Assembly: GCA_964528645.1 (NCBI GenBank)
Contig: CAZGSR010000056.1
Location: 1 to 11,746, forward strand
Source of the DNA: UBA5734 sp964528645
GTDB taxonomy: Bacteria; Bacillota; Clostridia; Saccharofermentanales; UBA5734
DNA length: 11,746 nucleotides
Reading direction: 5' to 3'
A model generated the notes under the pieces. The model worked only from the letters and a program-made list of their open reading frames with translations, was not told where the DNA came from and made no database searches. Shown one piece after another: positions 1-5,664 of the stretch. The translations under genes were made by a program, and so were the position numbers. Position 1 is the stretch's first letter. Each line of letters starts with the position of its first letter.

Positions 1-321
1 CACGATGAGCTCGTGAATTACCTCCGGGAAAATCTCTCCGACCCCAATCTGTCTCTGGAATCGACCGCTGAGCGTTTCAATCTCTCACCAGGCTATCTCG
101 GCAAACTGGTCAAAGCATCCGCCGGCGACACGTTCTCCAGCTTGCTTTCCTCCATGCGGCTGGAAAAAGCGGCCCAGCTCCTGATCGAAACGAGCCAGCC
201 CGCTTATAAAGTCGCCGAGCAAGTCGGCATTCCCAATGTGGCCTATTTCTCGACCCTGTTCAAGCGCCAGTATGGCCTCTCCCCTGCTCCTTTCCGTGAA
301 AAACGCGGCAATCTGGGGTAA
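1..321 (+). CDS. AraC-family transcriptional regulator, C-terminal DNA-binding domain (5' partial)
   Basis: The frame is open from base 1, so the gene starts outside the window; the GTG at 13 is internal. About 106 residues are visible and they form a whole AraC-type domain with two helix-turn-helix units. The first is around LSLESTAERFNLSPGYLGK, the second around YKVAEQVGIPNVAYFSTLFKR, followed by the family's closing YGLSPAPFRE. The style resembles the YesN/AraC regulators common in Bacillota. The N-terminal sensor part is missing, so a sugar-binding domain and a response-regulator receiver domain are both possible. The gene ends with TAA 8 bp from the convergent rhaB stop. Being next to rhamnose genes it could be their regulator (a role RhaS/RhaR-type AraC proteins fill elsewhere), but this is inference from position only. 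Confidence 0.92.
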   Translation, partial: HDELVNYLRENLSDPNLSLESTAERFNLSPGYLGKLVKASAGDTFSSLLSSMRLEKAAQLLIETSQPAYKVAEQVGIPNVAYFSTLFKRQYGLSPAPFREKRGNLG

Positions 322-329
322 AGGCGGTT

Positions 330-1802
330 TCAGCCGAACAGCTGGCGGTAGCGGATCAGGGCCAGATTCCAGTCGTCCGTGTCCACAGGTTCATAGTACT
401 TCAGCGTGGTGGAGGCGGCAATCACCTGGCGCGCTTCGTGGAGATCCTGGATCGCGCCCTGGCCGATCAGCTGGGCAGCGATATTGCCCAGGGCAGTCGC
501 TTCGATCGGCCCGGCAATGACACGGCTGCCGGTGGCATTGGAGGTGAACTGGCTCAAGAGGCCGTCCTTGGTGCCACCACCGACCACATGCAGGTCGGGA
601 TAGGTCCGGCCGGTCATGGCCTCGATGCTGTCCTTGGTCACCCGGTATTTCAGGGCCAGGCTTTCATAGATGCAGCGGACCACCTCACCGCGGCTCTCGG
701 GGACAGGCTGGCCAGTTTCACGGCAAATCTCGCGGATGCGACTGGGCATGTCACCGGGCACCCCGAGACGGGAATCATCTGGATCAACCAGCGACTGGAA
801 CGGCTGGCAGGCAAGCGCTTCCCGCTCCATGTCCGCAAACGTGACTTCCGCACCTTCGCGGATCCACTGGCGGCGCGATTCCTGGATCAGCCACAGACCC
901 ATGATGTTTTTCAGGAAGCGGGTCGTGCGGCCAAAGCCGCCTTCATTGGTGAACTGGAAGTCGTAAGCCTGATCATTGATGACCGGGGTCTGGCTTTCGA
1001 TGCCCATCAGCGACCAGGTGCCGCTGGAAATATAGACAAAGTCGGGCTGGGTCGCAGGCACGGCGGCCACCGCCGATGCCGTGTCGTGTTCGCCGACTGC
1101 CATGACCGGGATGGGCTGGATACCCAGCTCCTGGCAGATCTCGTCAGAGATTCTACCGACCCGGGTGCCGGGCAGGACCAGCGGCTGGAGGATCTGGCGC
1201 GGCAAGTCCAGGCGGTCCATCAGGTCATGGTCCCAGTCCCCCGTGTACGGATTGACCAGGGCGCCGGTGGAAGCGATGGTGTATTCAGACTGGCGTACGC
1301 CGGTCAGGAGATAGACAAACAGGTCCGGCATCAAAAGCATCGCGTCAGCTCGTTCCAACAGGTCCGGCCGTTGCAATTTCAAGGCCAGAAGCTGGAAAAC
1401 CGTATTGAAGTTCATGAACTGGATGCCAGTGCGGTCATAAATTTCGCGTCTCGGCACGAGTTCGAAGGCTTTGTCCTGCATGCCGATAGTGCGGGTGTCC
1501 CGATAATGGACCGGATTTTCCAAAAGACGTCCAGCCGAGTCAATCAAGCCAAAATCGACGCCCCAGGTATCCAGCCCGAGGCTGTCGATCGCGCCCTTGG
1601 CTTTGGCTTTGACCAGACCTTGCTTGATTTCGAAAAACAGGCGCAGCACATCCCAGTACAGAGTCGGACCGACCAAGACCGGATCATTGCTGAACCGATG
1701 GATTTCTTCCAGTTCGATGGTCCGGCCGTCGAAACGGCCGAGCATGGCACGGCCACTCGAAGCACCAAAGTCAAAAGCCAGGATTTGCTTGATCTCGGAC
1801 AT
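330..1802 (-). CDS. rhaB: Rhamnulokinase
   Basis: A 490-residue FGGY-family sugar kinase, the usual length for RhaB, which phosphorylates L-rhamnulose at C1 with ATP in the cytoplasm. The N-terminal phosphate-binding motif DFGASSGR lies at residues 11-18. GLDTWGVDFGL (76-86) and the GEHDTASAV segment with the probable catalytic Asp240 follow. The second ATP-domain motif SSGTWSLMG is at 259-267, and the nucleotide-binding GGGTKDGLLSQ near 408-418 is followed by GPIEATALGN (431-440). The ATG at 1802 has AGGAGG at 1812-1817, 9 nt upstream, which supports this start. It is the last gene of the minus-strand block, 38 bp after the aldolase stop. Identification rests on these motifs, the length and the rhaA neighbour. 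Other FGGY kinases such as fuculokinase are less likely in this context. Confidence 0.95.
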   Translation of the reverse strand: MSEIKQILAFDFGASSGRAMLGRFDGRTIELEEIHRFSNDPVLVGPTLYWDVLRLFFEIKQGLVKAKAKGAIDSLGLDTWGVDFGLIDSAGRLLENPVHYRDTRTIGMQDKAFELVPRREIYDRTGIQFMNFNTVFQLLALKLQRPDLLERADAMLLMPDLFVYLLTGVRQSEYTIASTGALVNPYTGDWDHDLMDRLDLPRQILQPLVLPGTRVGRISDEICQELGIQPIPVMAVGEHDTASAVAAVPATQPDFVYISSGTWSLMGIESQTPVINDQAYDFQFTNEGGFGRTTRFLKNIMGLWLIQESRRQWIREGAEVTFADMEREALACQPFQSLVDPDDSRLGVPGDMPSRIREICRETGQPVPESRGEVVRCIYESLALKYRVTKDSIEAMTGRTYPDLHVVGGGTKDGLLSQFTSNATGSRVIAGPIEATALGNIAAQLIGQGAIQDLHEARQVIAASTTLKYYEPVDTDDWNLALIRYRQLFG

Positions 1803-1840
1803 GTCTTAAACCCTCCTAGAATGGCATGGCAGTTTGCGGA

Positions 1841-2971
1841 TTATTTGGCTGCAATGGATTTGCGATAGGCTTCACTTTCCCAATTGGCGATGAAGGATTT
1901 GCCGGCTTCGCTCATCGGCGATACGGTCAAACCCTGAGCCTTGACCTGCTTGTGGATGAACAGGACAGCGGCCAGAGTCTCCTCGATCGTCTGGGCTTCA
2001 TTGGCACTGCAGGTGTACAGGACCTCGCCCGACTGGCGGAAAATCGTCGCTTTGGCCACAGCGGCTGGACCAGACACGGCAAAGTTCTCGAGGCTGCCGG
2101 TCTCAGCAACGGCGACCTGGCCAGCCAGAAAAACCAGCTGGTCCGGGTAGAGGGCTTTGACTGTGAAATCTTCGAGCGTCCAGGCCTGGGTTTTCAGTTC
2201 ATTCTGCAGCCAGACGGAATTGGAACGATAGGCAGTATTCGTCTCATCACCGACACAAAACGAGGCCGGCACGACTTCGAGTGCTGGCCAGTCCTGGGCG
2301 CCGGTCTGGAAATAGCTGGCAATCGCCGCATTGACAAGGTCATGCAGGTCGAGGCAGAACTGGGCCGTCGGACCCGTGACGATGACGCCATGGTTTTGCA
2401 GGAAAATAACATTAGGCAGGACGCCTTCTTTCGCTGTAGCCTGGCGGGCGGCCTGGATGGCGAAAGTCAGCTGGGCCCCCGGGTTGATATAGGGCACAAA
2501 AGCGAAATTTTCACCGGTCGGAGCCATGACCTCAGCGGCGATCTGCGGACCTTCGGCGGCGCAGGTCAGGAGGTTGCCATAGACTGGATGGGTGTGCAAG
2601 ACAAAGGTGTCGAGCAGGGCATGGAAGCCCGCCTCAACGGACGGGCGCAGGACGGGCAGGCCCTCAAAGGTCCGGGTGGCGGCCTTGGCGGCAGCAGAGC
2701 CGGCTTTTTCGACATCGTCGAGCTGGGCTTCACTGCCCGCATAGAAGGTGCGCAGGGCCGGATAATCAATCACAGCATAGGCATTGCCGGGCTCGATCTG
2801 ACCGAGCTGGAAGCCCGATGCCTTAATCGCCATCAGGGTGTCGTCAAGCTTACAGGAGGTGTTGCCACCGCCCCCCTGAACATAGTCAGAGCGGCTGCCA
2901 GCGGTCTGGGACATGCGGGTGAATTCCTGGAGCGGGCCAGCAAAACGGGTGACAAATTCAGATGATGACAT
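1841..2971 (-). CDS. Class II aldolase, probable rhamnulose-1-phosphate aldolase (stand-alone)
   Basis: About 376 residues. In numbering from the upstream ATG at 2977, the aldolase/adducin fold spans roughly residues 20-225. It shows the phosphate-binding glycine loop GGGGNTS (35-41), the probable catalytic Glu115 in RPSVEAG, the zinc-site pair His128/His130 in LHTHP, and a third His196 in QNHGV. This fits zinc-dependent cleavage of L-rhamnulose-1-phosphate to DHAP and L-lactaldehyde. The protein is longer than the E. coli RhaD type (about 270 residues) and resembles the aldolase half of the bifunctional aldolase/SDR proteins (RhaE type), but has no SDR half: the C-terminal ~150 residues contain no Rossmann motif. 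The start at 2971 is preferred because AAGGAG (2978-2983) directly abuts the ATG at 2977 but is 6 nt from the ATG at 2971. It sits between rhaA and rhaB. The family is certain; the exact substrate is inferred from context. Confidence 0.87.
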   Translation of the reverse strand: MSSSEFVTRFAGPLQEFTRMSQTAGSRSDYVQGGGGNTSCKLDDTLMAIKASGFQLGQIEPGNAYAVIDYPALRTFYAGSEAQLDDVEKAGSAAAKAATRTFEGLPVLRPSVEAGFHALLDTFVLHTHPVYGNLLTCAAEGPQIAAEVMAPTGENFAFVPYINPGAQLTFAIQAARQATAKEGVLPNVIFLQNHGVIVTGPTAQFCLDLHDLVNAAIASYFQTGAQDWPALEVVPASFCVGDETNTAYRSNSVWLQNELKTQAWTLEDFTVKALYPDQLVFLAGQVAVAETGSLENFAVSGPAAVAKATIFRQSGEVLYTCSANEAQTIEETLAAVLFIHKQVKAQGLTVSPMSEAGKSFIANWESEAYRKSIAAK

Positions 2972-2977
2972 AGGCAT

Positions 2978-2983
2978 CTCCTT
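2978..2983 (-). promoter_or_regulatory. Ribosome binding site that decides the aldolase start
   Basis: AAGGAG lies immediately after the rhaA TAA stop and touches the ATG at 2975-2977 with no spacer. The next in-frame ATG at 2969-2971 is 6 nt away, a normal distance. Translation therefore most likely begins at 2971. The tight stop-to-SD arrangement suggests translational coupling of the aldolase to rhaA. Confidence 0.75.
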
Positions 2984-4264
2984 TTAGCGCTTGCTCAGGA
3001 CATCCTGAGTGTAGGCGTAGATTTCCGGCAGGTAATCGCTGCCGGCCGGGACACCCTGGTCGAGGCAGAACTGGTTGTAGACGGCCATCGCCGGCAGGTT
3101 CCTGAACTCTTCCATCAGGGCCAGGCGAGTGGCATAGTCGCCCTCGTCTTCGGCTTTTTTGATCAGGTCGGTCGGTTCGAGCAACGCAGCGAGGATCGCT
3201 TTCTGGGTGGCGCGCAGGCCGACCGTCCAGGCCGTGATGCGGTTGATGCTGCCGTCAAAGAAGTCGGTCGCCAGATAGACCCGGTCAAAGGCGTCGGCGC
3301 GCTTGATTTCGCGCATCAGCTCCTGGACGCTTTCATCGGAGATGACGACATGGTCGGAGTCCCATTTGACTGGACGGCTGACATGGACCAGCACAGCTGG
3401 ATTGAACAGCAAAAGGGATGAGACTTTGTCAGCAATGGTTTCCGTGGGGTGGAAATGGCCCATGTCGAGCGTCAGCAGCAAGCCTTCATTGCCGAGCTTG
3501 TGCTGGTGAGCGGCATAGCCCATGTAGAATTCATGGGAACCAACGGTATAGCTTTCGACGCCGATGCCAAACAGCTTGCACTCGACCGCGTCAACCAGGT
3601 ACTCAGCCGGATATTGCACCGCCAGGATCTCGTCGAGGGACGCCTTGAGCAGGGCACGATAGCGGGTGCGGTCGGCAGGCATGTCTTTCATGCCGTCCGG
3701 GACCCAGATGTTGTTGACGACGGTGCAGCCAAGCTCCTGACCCATGTCGGCAGCGATTTTTCGCACGGCTTTGACATGGTCGATCCAGAAGCGGCGGATT
3801 TTTTCATCCGGATGGGACAAGGTCAGGTTGTCGGCGGCCATCGGGTGGCCAAAACAAGTGGCATTGAAATCGAGCGCAACCCCACGGCTCTTGGCCCATT
3901 CGATCCAGTTCTGGAAATGGCGGGTCTCATAACGGTCGCGGTCTACGGCTTCACCGTTCAGCTCGGCATAGCAGGCATGCAGGTTGAGGCGCTGCTTGCC
4001 CGGTAATAGGCTCAGAGCCTTGTCGATATCGGCGCGCAGCTCGTCGCCGGTTCTCGGCTTGCCGCCAAAAGATCCCGTTGAAAGGATACCACCGGAGGTC
4101 CCGCCGCCGACTGCTTCCAGACCGGTGACATCGTCACCCTGCCAACAGTGGACAGAGACTTCGATCTGCTTCATTTTTTCGAGGGCAGCGGCGACATCGA
4201 CACCGTAGCTGGCGTAGGTGGCAACAGCGGCATCATAGGCTTGTTTGACAATGATTGGATCCAT
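2984..4264 (-). CDS. rhaA: L-rhamnose isomerase
   Basis: A 426-residue protein, close to the ~420 residues of the E. coli-type RhaA, which interconverts L-rhamnose and L-rhamnulose using two divalent metal ions. The diagnostic VSVHCWQGDDV (residues 36-46) and the metal-site segments are all present: Glu228 in DAVECKLFG, Asp267 and His270 in LDMGHFHPTE, His294 in HVSRPV, Asp302 and Asp304 in WDSDHV, and Asp334 in ATDFFDGSINR. Asn and His of LDFNATCFGHP (131-141) also match. Relative to the E. coli protein as I recall it, a few extra residues lie before LDMGHFHPTE (around HQHKLGNEGL). The ATG at 4264 has AGGAGG at 4271-4276, 6 nt upstream, and this SD overlaps the TGA of the preceding PHP gene, indicating coupled translation. 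The downstream aldolase follows with almost no gap. Confidence 0.97.
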   Translation of the reverse strand: MDPIIVKQAYDAAVATYASYGVDVAAALEKMKQIEVSVHCWQGDDVTGLEAVGGGTSGGILSTGSFGGKPRTGDELRADIDKALSLLPGKQRLNLHACYAELNGEAVDRDRYETRHFQNWIEWAKSRGVALDFNATCFGHPMAADNLTLSHPDEKIRRFWIDHVKAVRKIAADMGQELGCTVVNNIWVPDGMKDMPADRTRYRALLKASLDEILAVQYPAEYLVDAVECKLFGIGVESYTVGSHEFYMGYAAHQHKLGNEGLLLTLDMGHFHPTETIADKVSSLLLFNPAVLVHVSRPVKWDSDHVVISDESVQELMREIKRADAFDRVYLATDFFDGSINRITAWTVGLRATQKAILAALLEPTDLIKKAEDEGDYATRLALMEEFRNLPAMAVYNQFCLDQGVPAGSDYLPEIYAYTQDVLSKR

Positions 4265-4275
4265 GGGGTACCTCC

Positions 4276-5574
4276 TCAGATTTGCCCGTACAATTTCAGG
4301 GCATGGTCGCGATAGGACAGAATGCGGGATGTCAGGTCGGGTGTTTTCTCGATCGCCTGTGCGGCAAACAGAGCCTGGTCCAGGTTATCGGTAGCCAGGC
4401 GTTCATGACCGATCAGGGCCCAGGCTGCATCGTAGAGGTTTTCAAACATCGGATCGCGCATTGCCAGGCAGACAAAGGATTGGCGCGGCTGATTGATGTC
4501 TTCACCGCTGATCTGGAAAAACCGGTATTTGTCGCACAGGGCGCGCAAGCGCTCGAGCTGGGGCCGGGTATTGCGGGATGGCATGTAGGTGACGGCCGCA
4601 AAACCAAGGGTATCAAGCAGGTTGAATAATTCATCGAGATAGTCATCTTCGAATTTCTGGGTTTTCTTGTCGCCCGTGACCGAATCACCGACATCGCCGA
4701 GATAGGCGTAAGCCAGGATGATACCGTGCGCCTTGGCAAATGCCACCACATCAGCAACTGGCAGGCATTCGTCGGTGGCGACAATGTAAAATTGTTCGAC
4801 CAGTTCGCCCTTCAAAAGGCCCAGCAAATCGTAGGCACGATGGGGATTTTGCTCATCCAGTAGCATCGCCTCGATCTTGGCCGAGACGCTGAGCTGGAGC
4901 GGACCACGCAGGAAGGCGAGCAGGTCCTGGGGTGCCGGATAGCGCCGCAGCAGCTCGAGGGCGAGGGCATAGAGCAGGTGACGTTCGGTGACGCCGCCCC
5001 CATCGGCCGCCAGGCTCAGCGGCAGGACATCGCGGTCATAGTCGAGTTCGATCCCAGCAGGAGCGAGCAAGATGTTGAGCCGGGCGATCATCCTGCGGTT
5101 GCGGATGCCGCGGGCTTTCCGGACGGGCTGCAAGAAGGCATCCAGCGCATCGATCTCGGTGTGTGGTACGCCATGCAGGGCCAGATAGGCTACGGAGGCC
5201 TGGTCTGGATTGTTGATCCGCCGTCCTTCCAGGGTGGTCCCGGCCAGTGATGCCCGGACTTCACAGCCGACAGTGGTTGGCAGGCCGAGGATCTGGCCGG
5301 CAGTTGTGAATTCCCTGGCCCCGCCGATGCTGTCATGGTCCATGATCCCGGCGGTCGTCAGACCTGCCATGTAGGCCATCCAGACTGCCTTGGCCGGTGA
5401 ATACGGAGAAAAGGAGTACCAGGTGTGGATGTGGTTGTTGACGTCCTGTGCGGTGACCGGTTGCTCGATCTGGCCTGCATCCAGCAGGACTTTGAGCTGG
5501 CGCAGGGCATCGAGGCGGTCGATCATCTGGGGGCTGTTTAAGGTTTCGATCAGTTGGCTGGTGGTAGGATTCAT
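4276..5574 (-). CDS. PHP-domain metal-dependent hydrolase of unknown substrate
   Basis: 432 residues with the signatures of a PHP (polymerase and histidinol phosphatase) domain. HIH at 48-50 is the first metal motif, Asp79-His80-Asp81 in GIMDHDSIGG the second, and Glu105 in VGCEVRA the third. A late ISGEDINQP segment (355-363) probably closes the site. A large insertion (roughly 115-285) separates the early and late motifs, so this is a longer variant than simple PHP phosphoesterases. PHP enzymes hydrolyse phosphate esters, for example histidinol phosphate or nucleotide phosphates; a sugar-phosphate phosphatase role would fit this operon but is not shown by the sequence. No signal peptide or membrane segment is seen. 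The ATG at 5574 has only a weak GAGAGG (5581-5586) 6 nt upstream, unlike its neighbours. The stop overlaps the rhaA ribosome binding site. Confidence 0.85.
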   Translation of the reverse strand: MNPTTSQLIETLNSPQMIDRLDALRQLKVLLDAGQIEQPVTAQDVNNHIHTWYSFSPYSPAKAVWMAYMAGLTTAGIMDHDSIGGAREFTTAGQILGLPTTVGCEVRASLAGTTLEGRRINNPDQASVAYLALHGVPHTEIDALDAFLQPVRKARGIRNRRMIARLNILLAPAGIELDYDRDVLPLSLAADGGGVTERHLLYALALELLRRYPAPQDLLAFLRGPLQLSVSAKIEAMLLDEQNPHRAYDLLGLLKGELVEQFYIVATDECLPVADVVAFAKAHGIILAYAYLGDVGDSVTGDKKTQKFEDDYLDELFNLLDTLGFAAVTYMPSRNTRPQLERLRALCDKYRFFQISGEDINQPRQSFVCLAMRDPMFENLYDAAWALIGHERLATDNLDQALFAAQAIEKTPDLTSRILSYRDHALKLYGQI

Positions 5575-5607
5575 GTACGACCTCTCGTGTGCCTCTCATA
5601 AATCGAT

Positions 5608-5648
5608 GCCAGATCCCGAGAGTCGCAGGGACCATCCCGGGATCTGGC
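5608..5648 (-). promoter_or_regulatory. 11-bp inverted repeat between the dehydrogenase genes and the PHP-rha genes
   Basis: The arms GCCAGATCCCG (5608-5618) and CGGGATCTGGC (5638-5648) are perfect reverse complements with a 19-nt loop, within the 90-bp gap between the E1 stop and the PHP start. A 10-bp palindrome, ATCCCGGGAT (5634-5643), is nested in the right half. In the RNA of the minus strand the stem is followed by AUCGAUUUAU rather than a U run, so it is not a textbook terminator. It could be a weak terminator or attenuator, an mRNA processing or stability element, or an operator. Confidence 0.5.
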
Positions 5649-5664
5649 AGGACAAGCGAATTTT

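Noticed and set aside
438..1868. Plus-strand open frame of 476 codons opposite rhaB
   Set aside because: It is antisense to a clearly recognisable kinase, its translation shows no family motif, and long mirror frames are expected in GC-rich, codon-biased genes.
1826..2965. Plus-strand open frame of 379 codons opposite the aldolase
   Set aside because: Mirror frame of a gene with intact zinc and glycine-loop motifs and a good ribosome binding site; the plus-strand protein is not recognisable.
5575..5664. Promoter for the PHP-rha half in the gap after E1
   Set aside because: I saw no convincing -35/-10 pair with 16-18 nt spacing on the minus strand; the region holds only the inverted repeat and a weak ribosome binding site.
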